64,000 nucleotides of DNA from Gammaproteobacteria bacterium (GTDB lineage: Bacteria; Pseudomonadota; Gammaproteobacteria; Ga0077554; Ga007554). The notes under the pieces were generated by a model. It saw only the letters and a list, made by a program, of their open reading frames with translations, searched no databases and had not been told where the DNA came from. The stretch is taken from contig JAHFRW010000007.1 in NCBI GenBank assembly GCA_023266055.1, forward strand, positions 1-64,000. Reading direction: 5' to 3'. Positions 16,761-26,492 of this stretch are shown here, piece after piece. A program made the position numbers and the translations under genes. The first letter of the stretch is position 1; the number at the start of each line of letters is the position of its first letter.

Positions 16761-17317
16761 TGATGGCCCAGGCTGATAACGGCGCTGCATCCAGAGGCAA
16801 ATTGTGGCCGATAGGGATCGCCGTGGGAATGGTTCTGATCGTAGGTCTGATACTGTTGGGATATGACTATGATGGGGGCAGTAATAAAGCCACGTTGTTG
16901 GTAGGCCAGAAAGCACCGGCGTTGCGTACTAAAACATTGGCCGATGTTGGGGGAGATTTTAGCAGAATCACCAGCTACCGTTACCCTGATGAGCGCATGT
17001 ATCAATATTCTCTGGATGATGCACTGAAGACGGGGAAGCCGATTTTGCTGGAATTTGCCACTCCAGGCCATTGTACGGTGTGTGACGTGCAACTACAGCA
17101 GTTGAAATCACTGGCGGTCAAATATGAGTCCAAAGTCATTTTCATGCATATGGATCAATACCAGAACCCTGAAGCTTTTATTGCTTACAAGGTCAAGGGT
17201 GATCCATGGACATTCATGATTGATAGTGCCGGTATCGTGAGTGGCAAGCAGCCGGGTCGCATGCTGTATGGTGAGCTGGAATTGATGATTGGTCGCGCGT
17301 TAGGGGAAAGAAGCTAA
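16760..17317 (+). CDS. Membrane-anchored thioredoxin-like protein
   Basis: 185 residues from the ATG at 16760, which overlaps the previous stop; GGAAGGA about 10 nt upstream supports it. One N-terminal helix (about 17-36, PIGIAVGMVLIVGLILLGYD) anchors a thioredoxin-fold domain with PILLEFATPGHCTVCDVQLQ (CxxC) and a cis-proline region GDPWTFMIDSAG. TlpA/ResA-like proteins of this kind reduce disulfides in apocytochromes or copper chaperones, which fits its place in a cytochrome operon. The long insert between strand 1 and CxxC is unusual (SRITSYRYPDERMYQYSLDDA). Confidence 0.82.
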   Translation: MMAQADNGAASRGKLWPIGIAVGMVLIVGLILLGYDYDGGSNKATLLVGQKAPALRTKTLADVGGDFSRITSYRYPDERMYQYSLDDALKTGKPILLEFATPGHCTVCDVQLQQLKSLAVKYESKVIFMHMDQYQNPEAFIAYKVKGDPWTFMIDSAGIVSGKQPGRMLYGELELMIGRALGERS

Positions 17318-17321
17318 AGAT

Positions 17322-17780
17322 ATGGCCGAATCAGGCAAGTGTTATCAGTTGGTACAGGATCGCAAGGGGTTGATGTGGGATTTATGGTTGTATGTGCCCA
17401 CGGTCGTGTTCCTGATATTGATTGCCATCAAGGTGTGGTATGGACCATATCAGGATTGGACGTATGTGTTGGTGTTCATGGCGACATTTTTCGCCTTTGC
17501 CGGGGCTAATCGTATCCTAAAAACACGCTTGATGATATTGCCAGGCGCGCCCACCGCGATTGATGTCAACAAGCAGCGTGTGCGCTTTGAGCTGCGCAAT
17601 GGTACGCAGGTGGACTTGGTGAAGGGCGTGCGTTTTTTTGGTGACTTTGTCGGTAAGAGTTTTGCCGTGACAGGCGTGGATATGTCTGGAAAGAAGCAGC
17701 AATATGTATTTCATCGTGGCCAGTTCGTGGATGAAGGCCAGTTCAAGGATGTGAAATCTTTTCTGCAGGTTTATAAATAG
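17322..17780 (+). CDS. Small membrane protein of the cytochrome cluster
   Basis: 152 residues: two transmembrane helices (about 22-42 and 48-64), then a cytosolic beta-rich domain (about 72-152, KTRLMILPGAPTAIDVNKQRVRFELRNG) that looks like a PH-type membrane-protein domain. Family not recognised. It starts 4 bp after the thioredoxin-like gene and closes the operon, so it is likely an assembly or structural factor of the same complex. It converges with rimO; the 91-bp gap has a 7-bp hairpin (17808-17826) but no T-run. Confidence 0.7.
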   Translation: MAESGKCYQLVQDRKGLMWDLWLYVPTVVFLILIAIKVWYGPYQDWTYVLVFMATFFAFAGANRILKTRLMILPGAPTAIDVNKQRVRFELRNGTQVDLVKGVRFFGDFVGKSFAVTGVDMSGKKQQYVFHRGQFVDEGQFKDVKSFLQVYK

Positions 17781-17871
17781 CCGTGTTGATGGGTTGAGAG
17801 TCCGTGAGTACAAGCCATGCTTGTACCGAAATACCGCCAGATTGAGTGCCCAGTTCCTGGAGTAAGTCGGT

Positions 17872-19200
17872 TTACAGTGTGTCTGTGACCCGCACACCCC
17901 ACAGATCGTGTTCTTCCGTATCAATAATTTTTACTTCCACGAATTCTCCAACATTTAATCCGCTGGCATCTTCAATGAACACCTGTCCGTCGATGCCTGG
18001 GGCGTCTGCGGCTGAACGTGCCACGGCACCTTCGCTGTCGATTTCATCAATCAGTACGGTCATGCTTTTGCCAATTTTGCGTAGCAGTTTGGCGGTGCTG
18101 ATATCTTCCTGTACGGCCATGAAGCGTGACATGCGTTCTTGCTTGACGTCTTCAGGCACGGGATTTGGCAGGGCGTTGGCGGCGGCGCCCGTCACTGGTG
18201 AATAGGTGAAGCAGCCGACACGATCCAGTTGTGCTTCCTGTAGAAAGTCCAGCAGGTATTCGAAGTCCTCATCGGTTTCGCCGGGGAAGCCGACGATAAA
18301 CGTGCTGCGTACCGTAATGTCAGGGCACAGGGTACGCCAGTGATGCAGGCGTGCGAGCGTGTTTTCGCTATTGGCGGGACGTTTCATGGCTTTCAGGATG
18401 CGTGGCTGGGCGTGTTGTAAGGGTACGTCCAGATACGGCAGAATTTTGCCTTCCGCCATCAACGGAATAAGCTCATCGACATGCGGATAGGGGTATACGT
18501 AATGCATGCGTACCCATACACCCAGATCACCCAGCGCCTGTGCAAGATCAGTCAAGCGGGTCTTGATGGGCCGGCCTTGCCAGAAGCCCGTTCGGTATTT
18601 AACATCGACGCCATAGGCGCTGGTATCCTGTGAGATCACCAGCAGTTCACGTACGCCCGCTGTTACCAGGTTTTCGGCCTCCTGCATTACATCGCCAATC
18701 GGACGGCTGACCAGGTCACCGCGCATGGAGGGGATGATGCAAAAGCTGCAACGGTGATTACAGCCTTCCGAAATTTTCAAGTAGGCGTAATGTTTGGGTG
18801 TCAGCTTGATGCCTTGCGGCGGAATCAGGCTGGTGTACGGGTCGTGTGCGGGTGGCAGGTGATGGTGCACGGCATGCATGACTTCCTGCAGGGCGTGAGG
18901 GCCGGTGACGGCCAGTACCTGTGGGTGTGCCGCGCGAATCACGTCTTCACGTGCGCCCAGACAGCCGGTGACGATCACCTTGCCATTTTCTGCCAGGGCT
19001 TCACCGATGGTATCCAGTGATTCTTCCACAGCGCTGTCAATGAAGCCGCAGGTATTAACGACGACGAGGTCGGCATCTTGATAGGTGGGTGAGAGCGTGT
19101 ACCCTTCGGCGCGTAACTGCGTGAGGATCTGCTCGGAATCGACGAGTGCCTTGGGGCAGCCGAGACTGATGAAGCCAACTTTAGGTGTGGAAGGTGTCAT
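17872..19200 (-). CDS. rimO: Ribosomal protein S12 methylthiotransferase RimO
   Basis: 442 residues, the family length. N-terminal UPF0004 domain with [14 protein letters not shown], radical-SAM core with [15 protein letters not shown] (three cysteines for the 4Fe-4S cluster), and a C-terminal TRAM domain (about 375-440). RimO adds a methylthio group to an aspartate of ribosomal protein S12 using two 4Fe-4S clusters and S-adenosylmethionine. It is monocistronic, with the next leftward gene (GGDEF) ending 78 bp upstream. Confidence 0.97.
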   Translation of the reverse strand: MTPSTPKVGFISLGCPKALVDSEQILTQLRAEGYTLSPTYQDADLVVVNTCGFIDSAVEESLDTIGEALAENGKVIVTGCLGAREDVIRAAHPQVLAVTGPHALQEVMHAVHHHLPPAHDPYTSLIPPQGIKLTPKHYAYLKISEGCNHRCSFCIIPSMRGDLVSRPIGDVMQEAENLVTAGVRELLVISQDTSAYGVDVKYRTGFWQGRPIKTRLTDLAQALGDLGVWVRMHYVYPYPHVDELIPLMAEGKILPYLDVPLQHAQPRILKAMKRPANSENTLARLHHWRTLCPDITVRSTFIVGFPGETDEDFEYLLDFLQEAQLDRVGCFTYSPVTGAAANALPNPVPEDVKQERMSRFMAVQEDISTAKLLRKIGKSMTVLIDEIDSEGAVARSAADAPGIDGQVFIEDASGLNVGEFVEVKIIDTEEHDLWGVRVTDTL

Positions 19201-19278
19201 GGACTATTATGTGTGATCCTGGATGCGACGCAAAAAAACAACGCGTTATTGTAGCGTAATTTTTCGGGCGAGAGTGGG

Positions 19279-20607
19279 TTAACTGCTGATGTGCTGGATG
19301 TCGTCGATGGTATCTGTTTCGAGGCGATTGCGTCCCAGGTTTTTGGCGCGATACAGTGCGGTATCGGCGCGTTCGATCAGTGAGGTGAATGTTTCTCCGG
19401 GGCTGTAGAGTGCTATGCCTGCCGAGAAGGTGGGCATGGGCATGGCGATGTCATTGCATAAATAATGGCTGTCGAGCGTGCGTCGTTGCACTTTTCTCAG
19501 GGCGTGCATCACACCTTCAATATTGGTGTTGGGTAGCAGAACGGCGAACTCTTCGCCACCATAACGCGCCACCATGTCATGATGACGGAAGGTGGAGAGA
19601 ATATTGGCCGCAAAGCAGCGCAACACTTCATCGCCTATTGTATGGCCATGCTTGTCATTGATGGCCTTGAATTCGTCGAGATCAAGTATCGCCAGCGCGA
19701 GAGGGCTGCCATAGCGCTGTACCCGGCCTACTTCATCTTCGAGTCGACGCATGAAAGCCCGCCGATTGGGCAGGTTGGTCAGATCATCGGTGAGACTGAG
19801 CAGGTGCACGCGGGTTAATTCTTCATTTAACTGTCGGGTGTCTGTTTTGACGGCCTGCAAGTGGGCATGTGTGCTTTCAAGCTGGGCGCTAAGTGCCCGA
19901 TTGGTTTCCAGTAGTCCCTGGGTTGCCTTGACGAGTACCAGTCTGGCGGCATCCAGGCTTTGCATTTTGGCGGCCAGATAAAGTCTGTTTAACTCAATTT
20001 CCAGGTGTAATCTGAACTCTTCGCTCTGGCGTATGGCCTGTGTTATTTCTTCATCAAGCATTTCCTGAATGCTTTGCATGTTTTTGTGTTTTTCATCGAG
20101 ATGCTGGCGATAAGCCAGGTCTACGCGATGTTCAACCTGTGGTGCAGCGGGTTGCTGACCCATGCTGGAGGATGTGTTGGTTGCGGCATGGGCGGTGATG
20201 GGCGTGCCAAAGTTTTCCAGCAAAGGGATAAGCGCATCCCCGAGAATATTGTTTTTATCGGAATCTGCCTGCTCATGGTTATGAATATGGGTTGTGATAT
20301 GTTGACGTAACCCGTCGATCTCATCCGCAGATAAGGGGGGGGTGAGGCGCAACTGAATAAGTTTTAGATGTGTACGTAACGGTGAATGCGCAGGGAGCTG
20401 CTGTTCGTAAGCGCTTAACGCGACATCCAGCAAGTTGATATACGATTGTTCCGTGTCGCTGTGAAGGGTGTCATTGTCGTTGAGGATGTGCGTGACATGT
20501 TGATGAATAATTGTGCCGGTTTCGGTCTGCTTGAGGGTTTCCAGCAGACGTAATACCTTGAGCGAAGCACTTCTTTCGTATGAAACTTTCCTGGATTCCG
20601 CTGCCAT
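19279..20607 (-). CDS. GGDEF diguanylate cyclase with helical N-terminal domain
   Basis: 442 residues. The first ~165 form a helical domain of unknown family, then a coiled-coil region (about 170-270, LEIELNRLYLAAKMQSL, ALSAQLESTHAHLQAV), then GGDEF (about 275-435) with the active site RYGGEEF. An intact inhibitory RxxD (RHHD) lies five residues before GGEEF, unlike the other cyclase in this window. No membrane helix. It makes c-di-GMP, with signal input probably through the N-terminal domain. It is divergent from glyA across a 318-bp spacer. Confidence 0.93.
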   Translation of the reverse strand: MAAESRKVSYERSASLKVLRLLETLKQTETGTIIHQHVTHILNDNDTLHSDTEQSYINLLDVALSAYEQQLPAHSPLRTHLKLIQLRLTPPLSADEIDGLRQHITTHIHNHEQADSDKNNILGDALIPLLENFGTPITAHAATNTSSSMGQQPAAPQVEHRVDLAYRQHLDEKHKNMQSIQEMLDEEITQAIRQSEEFRLHLEIELNRLYLAAKMQSLDAARLVLVKATQGLLETNRALSAQLESTHAHLQAVKTDTRQLNEELTRVHLLSLTDDLTNLPNRRAFMRRLEDEVGRVQRYGSPLALAILDLDEFKAINDKHGHTIGDEVLRCFAANILSTFRHHDMVARYGGEEFAVLLPNTNIEGVMHALRKVQRRTLDSHYLCNDIAMPMPTFSAGIALYSPGETFTSLIERADTALYRAKNLGRNRLETDTIDDIQHISS

Positions 20608-20925
20608 AAATTACTCTGCGTAGACTGGGTATTGCTGTTGCGAGTGTTGCTGATATCCCCCCCTTCCGTAGCCATGGGTTTTACTCAATGGCTGTAGAAA
20701 ATTATAGCATAAGTCGGGGTTTTCGCTACGTAAGTGGCTATTATTTCGCTGAAATTGTTATGAAGAGAGGGTAAATTAATGATAGCTTGGCATTTTTTTA
20801 TTCATTTGCCGGGAATGTTGAGATATTTTGCAGTGTGTCAGCGGCAGTCAGTTCATGCATATTCACCTTGAATCGGTTATTCTATGGGTTTTTATCAAAG
20901 CAGATTTACGGGGAGCACAGGGTTG
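20608..20925. other. Intergenic region between GGDEF gene and glyA
   Basis: 318 bp with divergent promoters implied. The stretch 20700-20800 is AT-rich. I see no riboswitch-like fold, and specifically no recognisable tandem glycine aptamer before glyA. Confidence 0.35.
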
Positions 20926-22182
20926 ATGTTTTCGCAAAAGATGACAATTGCCGGGTTTGATGACGAACTATGGACGGCGATGCAGGAAGAAGTAGTGCGT
21001 CAGGAAGAGCATATTGAACTGATCGCGTCCGAGAATTATGCCAGCCCGCGTGTAATGCAGGCACAAGGCTCTGTTTTGACTAATAAATATGCCGAAGGTT
21101 ATCCCGGTAAGCGTTATTATGGTGGCTGTGAGTATGTGGATAAGGCTGAGCAATTGGCCATTGATCGCGTCAAGCAGTTGTTTAGTGCTGATTATGCCAA
21201 TGTGCAGCCACACTCCGGGTCGCAGGCCAATGCGGCGGTGTATATGGCGTTGCTCAGTCCTGGCGATACCATTCTGGGCATGAGCCTGGCTCATGGGGGT
21301 CATTTGACACATGGCGCCAAGGTGAATTTCTCGGGCAAGATTTATAACGCCGTGCAATATGGCATTGATGCGGTGACCGGTGAGATTGACTATGCGCAGG
21401 TGGAGGCGCTGGCGCTGGCGCATAAGCCGAAAATGGTCGTGGCCGGGTTCAGTGCCTATTCTCGGGTGGTGGACTGGCAGCGTTTTCGCGCGATTGCCGA
21501 CAGGATTGGGGCGTATCTGTTTGTCGATATGGCGCATGTCGCGGGTCTGGTGGCGGCGGGTGTGTACCCCAGCCCGGTGCAGATTGCTGATGTGACGACT
21601 TCGACGACGCATAAGACGCTGCGTGGCCCACGTGGCGGTATTATTTTGGCCAAGGCGAATCCCGAGATCGAGAAGAAGCTTAATTCCATGATCTTCCCTG
21701 GCATTCAGGGTGGCCCGTTGATGCATGTTATTGCTGCCAAGGCAGTGGCGTTCAAGGAAGCACTGCAACCCGAGTTCAAGACCTATCAGCAGCAAGTGGT
21801 GGTGAATGCCCGTGCCATGGCGCAGGTGTTCATGGAGCGTGGTTATAAAGTGCTTTCCGGAGGCACCGACAATCATTTGTTTCTGCTTGATCTGATCAAT
21901 CGGGATGTCAGTGGTAAAGAGGCCGAAGAAGCATTGGGTGCCGCGTATATTACCGTGAACAAGAACAGTGTGCCGAATGATCCACGCTCCCCGTTTGTGA
22001 CCAGCGGTATTCGTATTGGCACGCCGGCGGTGACCACGCGGGGTTTCAGGGAGACGGAAGTACGTGCGCTGGCAGGCTGGATTTGCGATGTGCTGGATAA
22101 TGTACGGGATGCGGGCAATATTGAGCGTGTGAAGCGCCAGGTGCTGGACATTTGCGGGCGGTTCCCTGTCTATGCTGAATAG
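20926..22182 (+). CDS. glyA: Serine hydroxymethyltransferase
   Basis: 418 residues from the ATG at 20926, chosen because [16 protein letters not shown] lines up with the known N-terminus of GlyA and a GGGGAG lies upstream; an in-frame ATG at 20884 would add 14 residues. The PLP lysine is in the [13 protein letters not shown] motif, and the family blocks [12 protein letters not shown] and YPGKRYYGG are present. It interconverts serine and glycine while charging tetrahydrofolate with a one-carbon unit. nrdR follows 22 bp later, the usual gammaproteobacterial order. Confidence 0.97.
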   Translation: MFSQKMTIAGFDDELWTAMQEEVVRQEEHIELIASENYASPRVMQAQGSVLTNKYAEGYPGKRYYGGCEYVDKAEQLAIDRVKQLFSADYANVQPHSGSQANAAVYMALLSPGDTILGMSLAHGGHLTHGAKVNFSGKIYNAVQYGIDAVTGEIDYAQVEALALAHKPKMVVAGFSAYSRVVDWQRFRAIADRIGAYLFVDMAHVAGLVAAGVYPSPVQIADVTTSTTHKTLRGPRGGIILAKANPEIEKKLNSMIFPGIQGGPLMHVIAAKAVAFKEALQPEFKTYQQQVVVNARAMAQVFMERGYKVLSGGTDNHLFLLDLINRDVSGKEAEEALGAAYITVNKNSVPNDPRSPFVTSGIRIGTPAVTTRGFRETEVRALAGWICDVLDNVRDAGNIERVKRQVLDICGRFPVYAE

Positions 22183-22204
22183 CGGCGTGTCTCCAGGGTA
22201 AAGA

Positions 22205-22741
22205 ATGCGTTGTCCCTTTTGCAGTGCCGAAGATACCAAGGTCATTGATTCGCGTTTGGCGAATGAGGGTGATGCGGTACGTCGGCGCCGTGAATGTTTG
22301 ACGTGTGCGGAGCGCTTTACCACGTTTGAAATGGCTGAGCTGGTCATGCCGCGTCTGGTGAAGCGTGACGGTAGTCGTGTGCCGTTTGATGAAGACAAGT
22401 TACGTTCAGGCATGTTGCGCGCTCTGGAAAAACGTCCGGTGCCTACCGAGCAGGTTGATGCGGCAATTAATCACATCAAGCACCGTCTGGCGACCACCGG
22501 CGATCGCGAAGTAAAATCGCGCGTGCTGGGCGAGTGGGTCATGGGTGAGTTGCGACAGCTTGATCAGGTTGCCTATGTGCGATTTGCTTCGGTCTACCGC
22601 AGCTTTCAGGATGTGAATGCCTTCCGTGAAGAAATTGATCGATTGGAGCAGGGGCAGATGTTATCTGTCCCGCTGGAGCCGGTGTCGGCGGTACCTGCCA
22701 CGGTTGTTTCGCCGGACAAGCAGGTGTCTCCCGGCGAGTAA
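22205..22741 (+). CDS. nrdR: Transcriptional repressor NrdR
   Basis: 178 residues. N-terminal zinc ribbon with CPFC and CLTC, then an ATP-cone domain (about 46-136, [20 protein letters not shown]). NrdR senses ATP/dATP and represses ribonucleotide reductase operons. The C-terminal ~25 residues beyond the ATP cone are longer than usual and low-complexity ([18 protein letters not shown]), probably disordered. It lies between glyA and ribD on the same strand. Confidence 0.96.
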   Translation: MRCPFCSAEDTKVIDSRLANEGDAVRRRRECLTCAERFTTFEMAELVMPRLVKRDGSRVPFDEDKLRSGMLRALEKRPVPTEQVDAAINHIKHRLATTGDREVKSRVLGEWVMGELRQLDQVAYVRFASVYRSFQDVNAFREEIDRLEQGQMLSVPLEPVSAVPATVVSPDKQVSPGE

Positions 22742-22811
22742 TCGTATGGCGTAGCAGGGTTTCTTGCATCCCGGATTGATTCAGGCAGTACTTTCAGGCG
22801 CTTTTCATATC

Positions 22812-23990
22812 ATGTCCAGTGTGGTCATCGATCATCAATTCATGGCACGTGCACTGCAACTTGCAGCACAGGGTCTTTACACTACGCATCCCAATCCGCG
22901 CGTGGGTTGTGTGATCGTGCGTGCCGGCGAGATTGTCGGTGAGGGCTGGCATGTGCGTGCCGGTGAACCGCATGCCGAGGTTCACGCCCTGGCGCAGGCG
23001 GGCACACGTGCGCGCGGTGCGACGGTGTATGTCACGCTGGAGCCGTGTTGTCATTATGGTCGTACCGCACCGTGTGTTGATGCCTTGATTGAAGCGGGTG
23101 TGGCGCGTGTGGTGGTGGCGATGATTGATCCTGACCCCAGAGTGGCTGGACAAGGTCTGGCACGACTGGTTGCCGCGGGCATTGCCACGGAAAGCAGTGT
23201 GCTACAGACACAGGCGGAAGCCTTGAATGCAGGGTTCATTACGCGTATGCGTGAGCGGCGTCCATGGGTGCGCTGCAAATTGGCGATGAGTATGGATGGT
23301 CGTACGGCGTTGCCAAGCGGTGAGAGTAAATGGGTTACCTCGGAAGCAGCGCGCCAGGATGTGCAGCATCTGCGTGCCAGCAGCGCGGCAATTTTGACGG
23401 GTATTGGCACGGTATTGGCTGATGATCCGGCGCTGACGGTACGCTCTGTGGCACCACAGGGCGTACCGTCAAGTGATCATGCTGTGCGACAGCCATTGCG
23501 CGTCGTGGTAGATAGCTGGTTGCGTACCCCGCCGCAGGCCCGGTTGCTGAAAGAACCGGGCCATACGCTGATTGTTACCACCACACAGGATCGGGTGAGC
23601 AGTGAAAAACTGGTGTGTGACAAGGTGACGGTCAACGTGCAACCTGATCGGCACGACCGCATGGCCGCAGGAAATAGGGCAACGCCGGGAGCCGTGGCCC
23701 ACGGCGGTGTTGACCTGGTGGCGCTAATGCAAACATTGGCGATGGATTACGAAATCAATGATGTGCTGGTGGAAGCCGGCCCTATTCTGAATGGTGCGTT
23801 GCTGAGTGCCGGATTGATGGACGAGGTGATTATTTATATGGCGCCGCATTTGATGGGTGATGCAGCGCGTGGTTTGTTTCATTTGCCAGGATTACAGCAG
23901 ATGAGTCAGCGTGTTGCACTGGATGTACAGGACATCCGCGCGGTGGGTCGTGACTGGCGGATCTCTGCGAAAGTTATGAGAAACAATTAG
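22812..23990 (+). CDS. ribD: Riboflavin biosynthesis protein RibD (deaminase/reductase)
   Basis: 392 residues from the ATG at 22812; an upstream in-frame ATG at 22764 is less like the family start. N-terminal deaminase domain with the zinc site HAEVHAL and EPCCHYGRTAPC; C-terminal reductase domain from about 155 (RPWVRCKLAMSMDGRTALPSGESKW). It carries out the second and third steps of riboflavin synthesis. The reductase domain has an extra loop (about 275-305, VTVNVQPDRHDRMAAGNRA) compared with typical 360-370 residue proteins. ribE begins 1 bp after its stop. Confidence 0.95.
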   Translation: MSSVVIDHQFMARALQLAAQGLYTTHPNPRVGCVIVRAGEIVGEGWHVRAGEPHAEVHALAQAGTRARGATVYVTLEPCCHYGRTAPCVDALIEAGVARVVVAMIDPDPRVAGQGLARLVAAGIATESSVLQTQAEALNAGFITRMRERRPWVRCKLAMSMDGRTALPSGESKWVTSEAARQDVQHLRASSAAILTGIGTVLADDPALTVRSVAPQGVPSSDHAVRQPLRVVVDSWLRTPPQARLLKEPGHTLIVTTTQDRVSSEKLVCDKVTVNVQPDRHDRMAAGNRATPGAVAHGGVDLVALMQTLAMDYEINDVLVEAGPILNGALLSAGLMDEVIIYMAPHLMGDAARGLFHLPGLQQMSQRVALDVQDIRAVGRDWRISAKVMRNN

Positions 23991-23991
23991 C

Positions 23992-24825
23992 ATGTTTACA
24001 GGCATCATACAAGCCATCGGTAATATTACGGCGATTGAATCATCGGGTAGCGACGCGCGCGTGCATATTGCCGCCGACACGCTTGACCTGACACAAGCGG
24101 CCGCTCCTGCGCATTCCTGCGACGCGCAGGGATGCACTAGTGTCGCGGGGGGCAGGATGCACCCGCAAGGGGTACGCCGTGGTTGTAAGGGGCTAAAGCC
24201 CCAACAACACACGCAGCCGGGAGCGCCCACCCACGGCACTTGGGCCTCCTGCCCGGCGCAGGTGGGTGACAGCATTGCGGTTAATGGTGTATGTCTGACG
24301 GTGACTTCGTTTGCTGACCATGGATTCTGGGTGGATGTGTCAGGCGAGACACTCGCACGTACGACATTCGGTGAGATTAACGTGGGCAGCAAGGTCAATC
24401 TGGAGCAGGCGCTCACGCCGACGACCCGTTTGGGCGGACATCTGGTGAGCGGGCATGTGGACGGTATCGGCACGGTGACAAGCTGTTGGGAACAAGGCCG
24501 TTCCGTGCGCTTTGTGATTCAGGCGCCACCACCGCTTGCCAGATACATTGCCGAAAAAGGGTCGATTTGTGTGGATGGTGTGAGCCTGACGGTGAACGGG
24601 GTGAGCGGCGTATCGTTTGATGTCAACCTGGTGCCACACACCCTGCAGGAAACCACGCTGGGCGCGTTTGCAGCAGGCCAGCGGGTGAATCTTGAGGTGG
24701 ATATTCTGGCGCGTTACCTGGAGCGTTTATTATTGGGTGAGGGTGCGGCACAACCCCAGGCTCCCCTGCAGAGCGCGGGTATTACGCAGGCCTTTCTGGT
24801 GGAACATGGATTTATTAAAAGCTGA
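23992..24825 (+). CDS. ribE: Riboflavin synthase alpha chain with a repeat-derived insertion
   Basis: 277 residues, against about 210-220 for the family. Two lumazine-binding domains are seen: MFTGIIQAIGNI...VGDSIAVNGVCLTV...GGHLVSGHVDG, and the second with YIAEKGSICVDGVSLTVNG and NLVPHTLQETTLG. Between TLDLTQ (residue 35) and AQVGDSIAVNG (from 89) lies about 53 extra residues rich in Cys, Gly, Pro and Arg, encoded by the repeat at 24097-24258. The frame is kept, so the enzyme may still fold with a surface loop. It converts two dimethylribityllumazines into riboflavin. Confidence 0.93.
   Translation: MFTGIIQAIGNITAIESSGSDARVHIAADTLDLTQAAAPAHSCDAQGCTSVAGGRMHPQGVRRGCKGLKPQQHTQPGAPTHGTWASCPAQVGDSIAVNGVCLTVTSFADHGFWVDVSGETLARTTFGEINVGSKVNLEQALTPTTRLGGHLVSGHVDGIGTVTSCWEQGRSVRFVIQAPPPLARYIAEKGSICVDGVSLTVNGVSGVSFDVNLVPHTLQETTLGAFAAGQRVNLEVDILARYLERLLLGEGAAQPQAPLQSAGITQAFLVEHGFIKS
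24097..24258. repeat. Repeat element inserted in frame within ribE
   Basis: The segment shares GGCCGCTCCTGCGCAT with 46893-46908, and the following TGCGACGCGCAGGGATGCAC is the reverse complement of bases near 46926-46945, with one difference. Farther right are a GGGGCTAAAGCCCC hairpin and other GC-rich palindromic pieces. Length is a multiple of three (about 162 bp) and no stop is introduced. Exact ends are uncertain by some bases because no flanking duplication is evident. Confidence 0.7.
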
Positions 24826-24830
24826 CCGGT

Positions 24831-25973
24831 ATGCTACTTAGTTCGATTCCTGACATTCTTGAAGATCTTCGCCAGGGTAAAATGGTTATCATTGTTGATG
24901 ATGAAGATCGTGAAAATGAAGGTGACCTGCTGATGGCGGCACAATGTGTGCGTGCCGAAGACATTAACTTTATGGCGCGCTACGGGCGTGGTCTGGTCTG
25001 CCTGACGCTCACGCGTGAACGCTGCGAGCAATTGCGCCTGCCGCTCATGGTCAGCAGCACCAATGACAAGCACCTGACCAATTTTACGGTTTCCATCGAA
25101 GCGGCCGAGGGCGTGACGACCGGTATCTCGGCCGCCGATCGTGCCGTCACTGTACAGGCAGCGGTTGCCGCAGATGCCAGACCGGAAGATATCGTACAGC
25201 CGGGCCATATTTTTCCTATTATGGCGCAACCCGGTGGCGTATTGGCGCGTGCGGGGCATACCGAAGCGGGATGTGATCTGGCGCGCCTGGCGGGCATGGC
25301 GCCGGCCAGCGTGATTGTGGAAATTCTTAACGATGATGGCAGCATGGCGCGCCGCCCTGATCTGGATACGTTTGCACAGCAGCATGGTTTAAGGATTGGT
25401 GCAATTGCTGATCTGATTCGTTACCGCCGCGAGAACGAAAAAACAGTGGAGCGTGTTGCCGAATGTAATTTTCCATCAGAATACGGAAACTTTCGCCTCA
25501 TGGCCTACCAGGACAGTCTTGATCATGGTCTGCATCTGGCATTGGTCATGGGCGACATCACGCCCGAGCAGCCGACACTGGTGCGCGTGCATTTGCAGGA
25601 TACCCTGTGTGACGTGCTGGGATCGCAGCGTGAAGATGCAGGCTGGCCGCTCCGCGATACCTTGCGACGTATTGCGGCGGCGGGCATCGGTGTGGCGGTG
25701 GTGTTGCACAAGAGTGAAGAGGCCAGTGATCTGGTGCGGCGCATCAGAGATTATCAATTAAAAGATAAGGGTATAAACTTGCCCAGGCCAGACGTGAATA
25801 TTGATTTGCGAACCTATGGTGCGGGCGCGCAGATTCTGGCCGATATAGGCGTAGGCAGGATGCGGGTTCTGGGCGCACCTAAAAAAGTACATGGTTTGGC
25901 GGGATTCGGTCTGGAAGTGGTCGAGTACGTGGATTTCAGAAGCGATGCCCATTCGGCACATACAGGCAAGTGA
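24831..25973 (+). CDS. ribBA: DHBP synthase with degenerate GTP cyclohydrolase II domain
   Basis: 380 residues. The N-terminal domain (about 1-205) is 3,4-dihydroxy-2-butanone-4-phosphate synthase with [11 protein letters not shown], the acidic active-site loop, and [13 protein letters not shown]. The C-terminal half has the GTP cyclohydrolase II fold, but all three zinc cysteines are replaced: where active enzymes have HSEC...RCDC, this has HLQD...REDA. So only the DHBP step should work here, a pattern known from other proteobacterial RibBA-like proteins. The last codons overlap the ribH start region. Confidence 0.95.
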   Translation: MLLSSIPDILEDLRQGKMVIIVDDEDRENEGDLLMAAQCVRAEDINFMARYGRGLVCLTLTRERCEQLRLPLMVSSTNDKHLTNFTVSIEAAEGVTTGISAADRAVTVQAAVAADARPEDIVQPGHIFPIMAQPGGVLARAGHTEAGCDLARLAGMAPASVIVEILNDDGSMARRPDLDTFAQQHGLRIGAIADLIRYRRENEKTVERVAECNFPSEYGNFRLMAYQDSLDHGLHLALVMGDITPEQPTLVRVHLQDTLCDVLGSQREDAGWPLRDTLRRIAAAGIGVAVVLHKSEEASDLVRRIRDYQLKDKGINLPRPDVNIDLRTYGAGAQILADIGVGRMRVLGAPKKVHGLAGFGLEVVEYVDFRSDAHSAHTGK

Positions 25974-25984
25974 GTAATATCGAG

Positions 25985-26467
25985 ATGAGTGACATTAAAA
26001 AAATTGAAGGTGACCTGGTAGTGCGTGGTGCACAGTTCGCTATCGTGGCGAGCCGCTTTAACAGCTTTATTGTAGATCATCTGGTCAGTGGTGCAGTAGA
26101 TGTCCTGCTGCGTCATGGCGCAACAGCGCCAGACATCAGTGTTATCTATGCGCCCGGCGCCTATGAGTTACCGCTGGTGGCGCAACGGGTTGCCGCCAGC
26201 AAGCGTTATGCTGCAATTATTGCCGTAGGCGCAGTGATTCGCGGCAGCACCCCGCATTTTGACTATGTGGCGGGCGAATGCAGCAAGGGTTTGGCCAGTG
26301 TTGCCTTGCAGCATGATGTGCCGGTTGCGTTTGGCGTACTTACAGTAGACACCATCGAGCAGGCCATTGAACGTGCCGGCACCAAGGCGGGTAACAAGGG
26401 TGTTGATGCGGCCCTGTCTGCGATTGAAATGGTAAATCTGCTGCGACAGTTATCAGGCAAGCCATGA
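25985..26467 (+). CDS. ribH: 6,7-Dimethyl-8-ribityllumazine synthase
   Basis: 160 residues from the ATG at 25985; a GTG at 25970 overlapping the ribBA stop would add five. Family blocks: [41 protein letters not shown] and the basic [12 protein letters not shown]. It condenses the products of RibA/RibD and RibB into lumazine; the enzyme usually forms icosahedral or pentameric shells. nusB follows after 25 bp, a conserved arrangement. Confidence 0.96.
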   Translation: MSDIKKIEGDLVVRGAQFAIVASRFNSFIVDHLVSGAVDVLLRHGATAPDISVIYAPGAYELPLVAQRVAASKRYAAIIAVGAVIRGSTPHFDYVAGECSKGLASVALQHDVPVAFGVLTVDTIEQAIERAGTKAGNKGVDAALSAIEMVNLLRQLSGKP

Positions 26468-26492
26468 GCTTGCTGTCCACAGGAAAACAGCC

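Noticed and set aside
17808-17826. GTACAAG/CTTGTAC hairpin as terminator between the redox operon and rimO
   Set aside because: Stem of only seven bases and no T-run on either strand.
20968-22413. 481-codon frame antisense to glyA and nrdR
   Set aside because: A shadow of highly biased coding sequence; glyA itself is unambiguous.
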